Positions 44,641 to 55,610 of a stretch of DNA of 64,000 bases are shown here, one piece after another. The position numbers and the translations under genes are program-made. The DNA is from Campanula takesimana (Eukaryota > Streptophyta > Magnoliopsida > Asterales > Campanulaceae). Each line of letters starts with the position of its first letter. Position 1 is the stretch's first letter. The stretch lies in contig JAOWBW010001919.1 of assembly GCA_026119855.1 (NCBI GenBank), positions 62,001 through 126,000 on the forward strand, read 5' to 3'. Under the pieces are notes generated by a model. It was not told the origin of the DNA and searched no databases. It saw only the letters and a program-made list of their open reading frames with translations.

Positions 44641-46254
44641 TTAGACCGAGCAAGTTTGAGGTCTAAGAGTGTTGCGGTTTGGGGCAGGTGAGCTTGATAC
44701 CTCATGGCTGGATAGGCTCGATAGGTTAGACCTAGGCTAGAATGCTAGGGTAAGACTCAGACATGTGTTAGGAGACCGGGCCTAATGGAATGGTAGGCGT
44801 GAGATCTAGGAGATCGAAGGCTAGGCAGGTAGCGTTGGGACATAAGGCTTTCAAGCGGGTAAGCCTTTTGTCCTAGGGAAACCGCGTTATGGGTTAGGAC
44901 CAAGCAGGCTTGAGGTCGGCCAAGGAGCAACGGATTGGGATTGGATGATCCTAGTACCTAATACGCATGTCGGGCTTGGATCCTAGAGTGTTTGAAAGTT
45001 TAGGCTAGGTGCGAACCATAGGTGCGGGAAATGGGTTTGGATATATGACCATGTTGGCGCATAGGTATGGACTTGAGTCTCAAAGACTTTGCTCGAGTGC
45101 AATAGGTACCTAACAGGATTGGGTATGCTTAGGACTTAATTTTGTCTTAGAGGTCATGCGTGTGACTAAGATCGTTTGGCAATTGCGAAGGTAGGTTATG
45201 GCATGGCGTGGTGCGTAGGAGATCCTATGTACTTGAGCAAGGTTTGAGATTTGGACTCGTTGGGGGAGCGATGTTTGAGATCCATGGAGTTCAAGGGTGG
45301 ACCTTGTAGGTGGCGAGGTTTGGACTCGGCTTGGATTAAGTAGGTTAGAGTCCTTAAGAGGTTGAAGGTCAGACTAGGAAGTCTTTTGAGGCTAATGGGT
45401 GACACTAGGTTGGTACTTGGTAGGTTTAAGAGTGGTAGGGTCGGGAGTCGGGAGACGTAGATGTGTCGCTTTTAGTCGGACCAAGTAGGCTTGGGAATTA
45501 AAGAGTCCAAAGGGTGGAGATATAAGGCGAGAGACCTAAAGGGTAGAAAGTCTTGTGATCCAATGGGTTTAGGAGTTGAGACCTAAGGTGCGGATCGGAT
45601 ATGCTAGAGACCTAAAAGGTAGGTGTTTGGTAGACTCGAATGGTCTTGGGATCTCAGGGATTGCTCCACAGGTTAGACTATGTAGACCTAAGAGGTTGGA
45701 CCTAAGAGGATAAGAGAGCCATGGTTTTAGAAATGGTATGGATGAATATATATTGGTAGGTTTGGGATCTAAGAGATCAGGTAGACTCGAGACCGGTAGG
45801 TTTGGGACCTAATGGGTCATTCTAAGGATTTGGATTTGGTTAACCGGTTTAAGGTCTGACGTTTTGGGTAGAACCGGTTTGGGGCCTAAGGGGTCATGCT
45901 ACGTACTTGCGGAAGGTCGAGCTAAGGGGTTATGATGTAACCTAGGTAAGACTCGCCGGGTTGGTTCGGGACCTAAGGAGTTTATGGTGTAACTTAGGCA
46001 AGACTGACCGGGTAGGCTTGGGGCCTAGAGAGTTGAGGGTTTAGTCCTAAAGGTTCCCTAAAGTAAAGGACCGAGTCAACTTTGGGAATCATGTAGATGG
46101 GTCCCAGACGGACCGAAGATGTTTTTACAATTTTGTGGAGACCGAGCGTGTGGGTTTGTAAACAAAGTGTCGGGGAAGAGAAAACTTTTGAAAGTGTTAT
46201 GATTTTATAAAGATGCCTTATAATTAATTACGATTCTAACAAATTCAAAGAGTC
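44641..46254. repeat. GyD degenerate repeat region
   Basis: No gene. Loosely repeated phrases such as GGGACCTAAGGGGT and TAGACTCGAG..GGTAGGTTTG suggest an older, decayed tandem array. Short frames are not supported. Confidence 0.6.
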
Positions 46255-48156
46255 TGTCACGTGCTGAGTTTGATGATGAGGGATGTCTTTCTGCTAAGCA
46301 TATCCCTGTTGAAGCCCCGGTATCCTCTGAGAAACCATATAGTCGACCCATTCCGTTGGGGATGCTCTAGTTTGGGGAGCGGGTACCCTCCCTCCTTTGA
46401 GAAACTCTACGTCAAGCTTGATGATGAGGGATGCCCTTCTTCTAAGTATATTCTTGTTGGGACCTCGGTATTCTCCGAGAAAACACATAGTCGACCCATT
46501 CTGTTGGGGAAGCCCCAGTTCGATAAGGGTGTAGAGCGGGGTATCCTACCTCCTTTAACCCTTTTTTTCTGCCTAGACCGCCCTTTCGGGTTTTCAATCT
46601 AGCGGGCATCTCTTTTTTTTTTTTTTTTTTTTTTTTGAAAATCATTCAGTCGACTCAAAAAAGGAAAAATAATTGTTTAAACATGCGGGGGCATTTTGGT
46701 GATAGTGAGAGGGAGAGAGAGATAGTACTCGCATTTTGACTCTTTGGACAATTGAGTGTATATAAAAGGAAGGAAGCCCCTGCTTGACAGAAAGTAAGTG
46801 TTTAGCTCTTTCTTAGATTGTAGAACAGAAGACTTGTCGAGACATTTGAAAATTGTTTTATTCAAAATTCTCATTTGATTGCTCGAGAATGGACCTCGTT
46901 GATTAGTTACGCATCTTATGATTATGTTTTAGACAAGTAGTCTCGAAATAATAAATGTTTTGATCAATTGTGAGTGAAGAAGTCAGGAGTAGAAATATGG
47001 GGCAAGAGAGAAGAGAAGGAAAATTGGCTACGAGGTGGGTTGTGTATATTTTGGACCGGACCCTAAGGTTGCCTACGTTCTCCTCGAGGTGAGAAGCTCA
47101 GGTCCGCGTAGTTCGGGGGAGGCCCGGATGATGATGAAGTTGGGGTTGAGTTTAGAGGTGTGAGGTTCGTTTAACTGAGGTGAGTTGTTCCTTGTCGAGG
47201 CGGGCCACATCATTGTAGCTCATTGCCGTGGCTTGCTCCATTCTAGATGTCATGGGCTGCTGCTGCCGTGTTAATCTTCTTTGTGGGGAAAGAAAGAAAA
47301 ATAGAACATTTGAAGTGAAAATAAAATGGGACTTTTACTTTTGTATGGTGATAGCCCCTTCTATTTTTCTTTATTTTTATTTTATTTTATCTCTTTGTGC
47401 ACACCCCTTTTTTTGCCTAGGCCGCCCTTTCGGGTTTTCAACCTAGCGGGCTTCTTTTTGATGCAATGCTCTAACTTTTGCCTAGGTTGCCCTTTTGGGT
47501 TCCAACCTAGCGAGCCTTTTTTATATATTTGTACATGAAACATTGGGCAAGATGAGCCCCTAGTTTGCTTTCGCCTCTCTCGATTGCAAGGTAGCCTCTT
47601 TATAGTTCAAGCGGCCTTTTGCTGGCGGCGGGCATCCTAGCCCCCTTGATTTTCACCGGTAGAGCTCCATCGGATTATCACGTGCACCAATTAATAGCAT
47701 GAAGGACTTCGTTCACTTGTCTTACATTTGCGATGGAATACGGACAGCCCCAGTGTAACGGCATGTAGTACTCATGAAGGGAACAAACCAACCCTTTAAA
47801 TTGTGGCAGCATGGATGTCTATTTGATGATGAGCAACCACAGTCCATTTCTTTGTCACGACCTTATAAAAAAGGGGTCTAATGGTGGGATGAGAGGCGTA
47901 TAGTGTATGGGAGAAGGTGTATATAGAGAGTGTACATGAAGTGTGTACAAGGGGTGAGTGTATAGAGAGAGTGTATGGGGGTAGAATGTAGAGAGAAGAG
48001 AAAGTGATTCGTTCATCCCAATTGATCGAAGCATTTGTTATTTTGAGATTAATCGTTTACTTAGTTATGTGAATGGTTTGTGGGTCCATTTACCTTTTAA
48101 TGAGTCGTCATTAATGCGTAAGATTAAGATTAATTCATCATATAAAGATATAGCAA
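46255..48156. other. GyD internal noncoding region
   Basis: It contains a ~150-bp duplication (46270-46405 and 46420-46560; GATGATGAGGGATG ... GTCGACCCATTC), a T run of about 24 (46612-46636), three copies of TGCCTAGRCCGCCCTTTCGG (46571, 47416, 47480) and one structured motif (47049-47114). No domains or long frames. Confidence 0.7.
47049..47114 (-). other. Structured motif, type I copy in GyD interior
   Basis: Minus-strand GAACTACGCGGACCTGAG, inner stem CTTCTC/GAGAA, then CGTAGGCAACC and GGTCCGGTCCAAAA. CTACG/CGTAG pairing is perfect. Confidence 0.6.
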
Positions 48157-49106
48157 TCAAGCGAAAATGGTGAATAAGACAATTTTCATGAAATTGATAT
48201 ATGCAAGCTTATGTCTCAAGTCTAGAGAGAAAAGAAAAGAAATAAAGACCCTTTTATTGGAACTAAAAGATTTAAACTGACTAGTCCGGGGTGGACTTTT
48301 ACTTAAAGAAACAAAAATCGTCCAAGGTGGACTTTTGACTAAGGACACTCTAGAACCTACGAAGACTGAATGACCCTTTTCTTTTCTTTTATTTAAAGGA
48401 GGTAGTCCCAATTTCCTCTTTGCCCATGCCCATGTATTCCGTTGGCGGGTGATGGCTCCGCTGTCAATGAGGCTTTGAATCTTTCTCCTCAATTGGAGGC
48501 AATCTTCGGTGTCATGCCTGATGTACTGGTGGTATTGGCAGTGTTTGGAGGGATCCAAGCCTTGCTTCACCCTACTTGGTTCATACTTAAACAAAGGAGA
48601 CAACTTGCCGGCTTGAACTAGACTTTTGAAGAGTTTGGCTAACGGCATACCCAAGTCATTGTACTCGCATTCGTCCTTCCGAACTGTCTTTGAGGGTGGT
48701 TTAGGTACCGGTACCTGTCGTTGATGAGTAGTCTTAGGAGGCATCCCAACGGGGGAAATCTGTGATGGCCCATGCATTTGAGGAGCATACGGGTGTTGAA
48801 ATTGAGCAAGAGGGAGAACTCAGCCGAGGTAATCATAAATGCTATAAATATCAGAGTGAAGGCGCTTCTCGGTGTCCTTTAGAGCCTTGCACATCTCTTT
48901 TTGAAAGCGGTCGACTTGCTTGAGGAGGACAGTCTCAAAGTAGGCTTCTTGTTCGTCGAGAGCGGTCCGGAAGAGGGTTGCTTGCTCGTTGAGGATGGTC
49001 TCGAAATGGAGCGCTTGCTCTTGAGATCAGTATTGGTGTGGAGAGTTGTCTCGAGACCTTGGGTAATAGCTTCATTTGCAACTTCGATGTTCCTTTCAAC
49101 AGACAT
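48157..49106 (-). pseudogene. GyD gag remnant
   Basis: An ATG at 49106 opens a short frame (MSVERNIEVANEAI). A shift near 49015 moves into another frame with helical, coiled-coil-like FETILNEQATLF and DRFQKEMCKALKD, ending in TGA near 48812. The third part (48777-48157) aligns with the C-terminal half of GyA1 gag: NDLGMPLAKLFKSLVQAGKL and the zinc-knuckle-like CQYHQYIRHDTEDC, with C, H, H and C kept. The gag core of GyA1 (WFFNLKDKS region) is absent. So the element carries a truncated, broken gag and nothing else recognisable. Confidence 0.78.
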
Positions 49107-49252
49107 GATGCAGGATCTACAATAGTTGTGGGGGGATTATGTCTTTGAATTGAGCTTAGATTTATAATTAATGACAAGGCATCGTTATAAAATCAATTTT
49201 GGAAAGAGTCGGTCTTCATACTTTGAAATGCATTTTTGACAAGAATTTGAAA

Positions 49253-49336
49253 GTTTGACCGGGCCGAAGTTGCCTACGTTCCCCTTACCATGAGGGAGAG
49301 GTCCCACACAATAAGAGGCTCAGGTCGCCGTAGTTC
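49253..49336 (-). other. Structured motif, type I copy upstream of GyD gag
   Basis: Minus-strand GAACTACGGCGACCTGAG, inner stem CCTCTTA/TAAGGGG with a longer loop, AACGTAGGCAAC and GGCCCGGTCAAAC. It lies about 150 bases before the gag ATG. Confidence 0.55.
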
Positions 49337-49449
49337 GAGTCAGTTAGACTTTTAAAAAGAGGTGAGAGATGACCATAGGGGTCAAAAAGAGGGAGATGAC
49401 TCGGTCTGTAGTCAAGCATGGGTGAGGAAGACCTATAGGAATCGGGTAA

Positions 49450-50770
49450 GGTTTGACTTAAGGTTTGACCTAAATTTGACCTAAGGTTTGACCTAATGTT
49501 TGAGACAAGAAATGGTTCAAGCTAGGATGCGACGATAATGGTGGTTGACCTAGATGGGTAAAGGATAGGTCGACCTAAATGATAAGGGTTGGATTGACCT
49601 ATGTGGTGAATGAATCAAGATAGCGGGTTGTAGCGGTTTGCCTATGGGATGATCTAAGCGGGATAGACATGGTTTGACCTATTCGGGTTGGGGACTAAGG
49701 AAGGTTGGAGATTGACCTAGATGGATCCAAGATAGGTAAGTCGACCTAAGCGGGTCACGGGTTGACCATGACGGGTCAAAGGTGAAGGGGTAGTTTTAAC
49801 CTAAGACGGACAAGTTGGACCTAAATGGGTTGACCTAGGTTGGTCTGGACGACGGTGGGTCAAGTAATGACCTAGGTGGGTCAAGATGACGGTTCGACCT
49901 AAGGGGGTTAGGACCAAAGGTAATTGGGTTCACCTATGGAATCAAAGATTGACCTAAGAGGTCGAAAACGGATAAGGTTGACCTAGGAGTCCAAGTTTGA
50001 TCTAAGAGGTCGAAGGTGATTGGGTTGACCTAGGAGGTCAAAGGTTGACCTAAGAGGTCAACGGGTGATAATGTTGACCGAGGGGGTCAAAGGTTGACCT
50101 AAGAGGTCAAGGGTTGACCTAAGAGATCGGAGGTGATAAGGTTGACCTAGGAGGTCAAGGGTTGACCTAAGGGGTCGGAGGTGATAAGGGTTGACCTAGG
50201 AGGTCAAGGGTTGACCAAGGGGTCTGAGGTGATAAGGTTGACCTAGGTGGTCAAGGGTTGACCTGAGAGGTCGGAGGTTGATAAAGTTGACCTAGGGGTC
50301 AAAGGTGATAAGGTTGACCTAGGGAGGTCAAGGGTTGACCTAAGAGGTCGAAGGTGATTGGGTTGACCTAGGAGGTCAAAGGTTGACTTAAGAGGTCAAT
50401 GGGTGATAATGTTGACCGAGGGGGTCAAAGGTTGACATAAGAGGTCAAAGGTGATACGGTTGACCTAGGAGGATGAGGTTGACCTAGGGGGTCAAAGGTT
50501 GACCTAAGAGGTCAAAGATGATTAAGTTGACCTAAGGGGTCAAAGGTTGACCTAAGAGGTCGAAGGCGGATGAGGTTGACCTAGGGGGTCAAGGGTTGAC
50601 CTAAGAGGTCAAAGGTGGATGAGGTTGACCTAGGCGGTCAAGGGTTAACCTAAGAGGTCAAAGGTGGATGAGGTTGACCTAAGAGGTCAAAGGTTGGGAA
50701 GGTTGACCTAGGCGGTCGAAGGTTGACCTAGGAGGTCAAAGGTAGATCAAGTTGTCCTAAGAGGCCAAAG
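49450..50770. repeat. GyD leader array rich in TTGACC
   Basis: Variable-length tandem repeats of GTTGACCTAGGAGGTCAA and GGTTGACCTAAGAGGTCAA with AAAGGTGATAAG spacers. TTGACC and its reverse GGTCAA occur dozens of times. TTGAC(C/T) is the core of the plant W-box. Each unit is also a near-palindrome (TTGACC..GGTCAA). Confidence 0.88.
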
Positions 50771-51244
50771 GATGGTGGGATTTTGACCAAAGCGGGTCGA
50801 GATGAAGGGTAGACCCAAATGGATCGCAATGATGGGTAGGTAACCTAGATAGGCCAAGATGAGGAATTTTGATAGATGGCCCAAGGGGTGAGCGATGGAC
50901 CTTGGAGGTCGCCTAGATGCAATGCACATTTTATTTAACGAAAAGTTTTGTATTTATTTACATCCTAAATGGTTGGTCCAAGAAGTGTCCTAATCTCTAT
51001 GTGTGGGTTGACACGGTAAGGTAAAAGGTTCCCACCGCTCGCGGAACGTACACGGTGATGGAGTAGACGAGTGACTCGAAAAGAGGGCGGCAGTAGCGCA
51101 CAAATTCCTGCACATCGAATACTCCGGGTAATGGGGACCTGTGCAGTGCTGACACGGACTAGTGGTAGTGTGTGGTAAAAACTAATTCTTTTTTAGGCAG
51201 AAAAGAGAGAAGTTTTTAATGTTAGGATGATGCAAATGCAATGC

Positions 51245-51247
<3 letters not shown>
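50771..51247 (-). other. GyD leader, unassigned part
   Basis: Noncoding leader between the TTGACC array and the primer site. No gene or further repeat recognised. Confidence 0.5.
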
Positions 51248-51291
<44 letters not shown>

Positions 51292-51525
51292 TACAAGGGA
51301 GCATAGCAGAGTTTTGTTTGACCCTAATACTAAAGCGAAGATAACAAGGGTACATGGTACAAGGTACAAGGTACAAGTATTAACATGGCAGAGTGCGCGG
51401 GTGCATGTGTAAACATGGCAGATGTGTGCATGCGTAAACATGGCAGGTGTGTGCATGTGTAAACATGGCAAGTGTGCATGTGTAAACATGGAAGGTGTGT
51501 GTATGTGTAAACATGGCAAGCATCA
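51248..51525. repeat. GA microsatellite and ~25-bp repeats near the GyD primer site
   Basis: About 20 GA dinucleotides (51248-51288), then GTACAAGGTACAAGGTACAA, then about six copies of GTAAACATGGCARGTGTGTG spaced ~25-28 bp (51395-51525). Simple-sequence expansion in the leader. Confidence 0.85.
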
Positions 51526-51573
51526 TGATGTGACGAAAGTTAGACCCACTAAGTTTGAAAAAGTTTCAAAGCA

Positions 51574-51592
51574 GTCCCCAGCAGAGTCGCCA
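51574..51592 (-). other. Primer binding site of GyD
   Basis: Minus-strand TGGCGACTCTGCTGGGGAC, one base inside the 5' LTR. It matches the GyA1 and GyF sites apart from one or two bases. Confidence 0.85.
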
Positions 51593-51593
51593 C

Positions 51594-53363
51594 TGTGAAT
51601 ACGTGTGTTTGAAATTGGGAATATTCATAGTAACATTAAAATTATGAGAGTCGCCACGCCGTTTTAGTTATAGCCAAAACATTGAGAAAAGCATGTTAAT
51701 GGGTTCGGGGGTCAAATTACAACAAGAGAAGAATATTGAACGGTATCACTCCTATTGCCCGAATTGATCGGTCTTTCTATCATGATGAATGTGTTAGTAG
51801 TGTGTTAGTGATTTAGACCGGATCCGAAGATTGCCTATGTTCCTCTCAATGTGAGAAGCTCAGGTCAGCGTAGTTCGCAGAGAATTAGAATAGGCAGAAG
51901 AATCGGGATCATGCATAATGAGGGGGGAATTACCTAAAGATTAGGGTTTAGAAGTAGTTCCTAGATCATCCTCGGGTTGATGAACCCTAGATCATCATCG
52001 GCTATGAAATAACATGTAAACATGAAGATCGCAACCCTAAATATAGCATAAATAAGGTTTTAATCCAAGAACATGATGAACATATGGAGAACATATTATG
52101 AACATATGAATGTCATGAAGAAAATATAAATAAAGATGTTAGGAACATGAATATTATGAAGAACACATGAATAAACATATTAAGAATATGAATATTATGG
52201 AGAACATATGAATAAACATATTAAGAACATGAATATTATGGATCTAAATTAATAATATGGCAAAAACATGAAGAAAAAGTTAGAAAACTTACCTTTGTTG
52301 GCAAGAAATAACCTTGGATCTTCTTGGGATTCTTGAGAGTGTTTTTGGAGCTTGAATGACTTGATTTGGGAGCAAAATCGTCACTTGTGGGCTCTAAATT
52401 CGGATCCTTTCATTATGAGGCAAGGGAGGTCTTTAAATAGGAAACTTGTGGAGAGATCTGACGGTCCAGATCACCTGAGGCAAAGATGATCTAGGGTTGA
52501 TGAACCCTAGATCATCATCGGCTATGAAATAACATGTAAACATGAAGATCGCAACCCTAAATATAGCATAAATAAGGTTTTAATCCAAGAACATGATGAA
52601 CATATGGAGTACATATTATGAACATATGAATGTCATGAAGAAAATATGAATAAAGATGTTAGGAACATGAATATTATGAAGAACACATGAATAAACATAT
52701 TAAGAATATGAATATTATGGAGAACATATGAATAAACATATTAAGAATATGAATATTATGGATCTAAATTAATAATATGGCAAGAACATGAAGAAAAAGT
52801 TAGAAAACTTACCTTTGTTGGCAAGAAATAACCTTGGATCTTCTTGGGATTCTTGAGAGTGTTTTTGGAGGCTTGAATGACTTGATTTGGGAGCAAAATC
52901 GTCACTTGTGGGCTCTAAATTCGGATCCTTTCATTATGAGGCAAGGGAGGTCTTTAAATAGGAAACTTGTGGAGAGATCTGACGGTCCAGATCACCTGAG
53001 GCAAAGATGGCCGCGTGGCCAAGATTGCATTTGGCGAACATGGCCGCGTGGCCAATATTGCATTTGGCAAACATGGCCGCCTGGCCATGATGGAATTCGG
53101 CCGCGTGTCCAAGTTCATTTTTTTCTTGTTCTTCTTTCTCTCGCGTTCGATTTGATATGCGGTGCGTTTCGTAATTCATCCGGAGTCAAAAGTTATGACT
53201 GTTTTCGTGCCGACTGTAATTTAAGTGATTCTAGATATTCCTAAAATAAGGAGCTATATTTTGGGAATCTGGGACAAGTCTTTTGCAAGGTTTCTAATCC
53301 CTATAAAGTCCTTGTATATTTGGGAAAGCCCTAATAAACTCATTTTAAGATCGGGTACTAACA
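51594..53363 (-). repeat. 5' LTR of GyD, with a 520-bp internal tandem duplication
   Basis: 1770 bp against 1250 bp for the 3' LTR. The excess equals a direct tandem duplication: 51974-52493 repeated at 52494-53013, both starting GGGTTGATGAACCCTAG. The second copy is complete through the U3 repeats, so the LTR has two TATA regions. Outside the duplication it is almost identical to the 3' LTR. A structured motif is at 51812-51876. Confidence 0.93.
51812..51876 (-). other. Structured motif, type I copy in the GyD 5' LTR
   Basis: Identical to the copy at 41013-41077 in the 3' LTR. Confidence 0.6.
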
Positions 53364-53368
53364 ATTAT

Positions 53369-53529
53369 CCTTTCCATAACTGAGTCATTCCAATCCTTGA
53401 TAGATCCCTACAAAATAACCAAAAGATATACACAACACTAAACAACTAATTAGAAAGTTAGTGAAATAAATATTTACAAGAAAGTAACAAATCTTGACTA
53501 CTAATAAAACCAAATAAATAAAACCGTGT
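53369..53529 (-). repeat. CoE 5' LTR, outer part after GyD
   Basis: Continues the CoE LTR beyond the GyD target duplication. The outer LTR end is not identified; a candidate is CCCTACA at about 53412. AT-rich, no gene. Confidence 0.45.
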
Positions 53530-53802
53530 GAAATACTTCACACTTTCATGTGGATAAAATGGTTTTGCACGAAATTAAAAGATGAATAATGATAAGTAGT
53601 TGTTGTGTGTGTGAAAAGTGAAGTATGAGAGAGAAAGTGGAATAGAAATAGTAGGTTAATTGATATTGTGAGTATAAAAGTAAAGTATGAGAAAAATAAG
53701 TAGGAGGAATAGTAGAAATTCTTTACTATTTTAGAAAAGTACAACTTATCGATGAGACACAAAAAATAGAAATTTGTCCACATAATTATGAGACGGAGGG
53801 AC
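53530..53802. mobile_element. Probable truncated Stowaway-like MITE
   Basis: The right end ATTATGAGACGGAGGGAC is a Stowaway-type terminus. TTTGTCCACATAATT near it is partly matched by CATGTGGATAAAATGG near 53550, but the left GTCCCTCCGT end is missing. The core is AT-rich. Confidence 0.45.
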
Positions 53803-54125
53803 ATCCTAAACCAAACTGAGGTTTAAATTTGCAACCAAATAATCATATTGTTGGGATTTCAACTCAATTTTCATTTTAGTATGTTTATACTTTTAATTAT
53901 TCCATGGTGACATGAGAATTTATGTTAGCCGACTCTAAATTGTTTTTGGGACTATATTGTTGATGTTGTTGTTGTTATAATTACGGAGTTTACTTTTTTC
54001 GGCTAGATTGAGTTTTTCTAACGTGTGCCCTTGTTAAGCATATAACTAAAGAATTTAAAACATTTATATACTTCTAGAAGGGAGTTTCTAGGATACCCTC
54101 CCCCCCCCTTTTCGGGCATCCTAAT
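53803..54125. other. Unassigned spacer
   Basis: AT-rich DNA with a C run (54099-54108). I see no gene or repeat. Confidence 0.4.
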
Positions 54126-54597
54126 AAGGGATGGTAATTCTACCGAACCCGATCCGTATCCGAGATAATCCGGACCGGGATGGGTGGGTTTGATAACAAC
54201 TTTCCTAAACCCGGCGGGTTCGGGTATGGGTTCGGTAGCTTCATGAGATCCGCCCGTATCCGACTCGTATCCGACCCGAATAGTATTTATATTATGCTAT
54301 TTACTATTTTACCCTTACTTACAATCATTATTACTCCCCTAACCTTGAACATGTGATTTATGTACTGTGAAAATATAGGTTGGGCTAAATATAGGTTAGG
54401 CTAAAACCCAAGGCAATGAAAGAGATGGGCAAGGCCCAAAAAAAATAAGAAAAATAAACTGGGTAGCCGGGCGTATACGGGCGGATTCGGATTTGCCCAT
54501 CGTCGGATACGGACGGGTTCGGATATGGTTTCGGTAGCCTCAGGTCAGATACGGGTTTTGCAATATACGGACCGTATTCGACCCGTTGCCATCCCTA
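54126..54597. mobile_element. hAT-type MITE
   Basis: Termini AAGGGATGGTAA and TTGCCATCCCTA form an inverted repeat. The flanks ATCCTAAT (54118-54125) and ATCCTAAC (54598-54605) are an 8-bp duplication with one mismatch, the length expected for hAT. The interior has further inverted blocks (CCGTATCCGA versus TCGGATACGG). No coding capacity. Confidence 0.82.
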
Positions 54598-54966
54598 ATC
54601 CTAACAAGTAGCCCCTTTTTCTTAAGACCAAAATAACCCTCTATCTTATACATAAAGTAAATTAATAGTGAGGGCCCAAAAGTAATTTTGAACATGTTAA
54701 TCTAGGGAAAAGAAATCAGCGGGAAGCCGCTAATTTTACATTGCCGTATTTTTCCTCTTCGTTTCCATCTGATCTCTTCTTCCCCAATTACTTCATGTTC
54801 ATGACAAATTGAGATTTCCACAAAATTGAAGCTTAGCAGGTAAGTACTATTCCACTATGATTATTGTTACTTTTTTCTTTATTTCTCTTTAGCTAACCCT
54901 TGTAACATTCTCACGTTAATAAAAAAAATTGGTCTTATTTTTCTTAAATAATTTTGATTATTCATA

Positions 54967-55046
54967 CTCTCTCCGTCCCAAAATGAATGTATGAAACTAC
55001 TATTGATCAAGAGTAATTTTAGACATTCATTTCGAGAGAGAAGGAG
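54967..55046. mobile_element. Short Stowaway-like MITE in the FAR1 remnant intron
   Basis: CTCTCTCCGTCCCAAAATGA and TTCATTTCGAGAGAGAAGGAG form imperfect inverted termini around an 80-bp element with TA on both sides (54965-54966, 55047-55048). Confidence 0.65.
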
Positions 55047-55610
55047 TATTACATAAGATTTTTTTTGTTAGGCTGCTACTAGTTTCTTTTTTTATTAGTT
55101 ATATTCAATATAAATGTTAATCTATTTGTGCTCGATTTTTATGATCAGTTTACATTTTTACACAACAAAATAATGTCAACTGACCGGTCAATGATATTCT
55201 GGAATTGGATCAAGGACTTGCTGTCCATGTGGTAGCCATGGGTGCTACGTTGCAATGGAATAGAACAAAATTGGATCAAGAAATAGTTTGGGCGAGTCTT
55301 ATATTAGTGTACATGACCCTTGCAGAATGATAACAATTATTTAGTTTCATATGTGGGCCTAACATTTAAGCAAGATGATGAGGCTTATGAAAATTATTGT
55401 AATTTTGCTAAGAAAAACGGGTTTTCAGTTCGACGTAATCACTCATGGGGAAGTGAAAAACATCCACTCGGATTTTTACAGAAAAGAATATGTATGTCAT
55501 CGAGGAGGAATACCAAGATTGAAACCAAAGATACCTAAAGAGAAAAGAGAAAAGGCAAAGAAATCGAAAAACGTCATGATGCAAATGTACAGCAAAGATG
55601 ATAATTTTTA

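Larger units (their letters stand above)
40795..53363 (-). mobile_element. GyD: complete non-autonomous Tat-type element
   Basis: 12,569 bp. LTRs at 40795-42044 (3') and 51594-53363 (5'), target duplication ATTAT at 40790-40794 and 53364-53368, primer site at 51574-51592, polypurine tract at 42045-42056. Inside I find only a gag remnant (48157-49106); no protease, RT, RNase H or integrase. The rest is tandem arrays. The primer site, polypurine context (GCCGAGGGGCT) and structured motifs tie it to the GyA1 lineage, so it may have been mobilised by a Tat element. Outside the duplication, LTR differences look like about 1 percent, fewer than in GyA1. Confidence 0.93.

Noticed and set aside
51248..51288. 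GA run as a possible functional polypurine tract
   Set aside because: It is a microsatellite in the leader, on the wrong side of the element for plus-strand priming.
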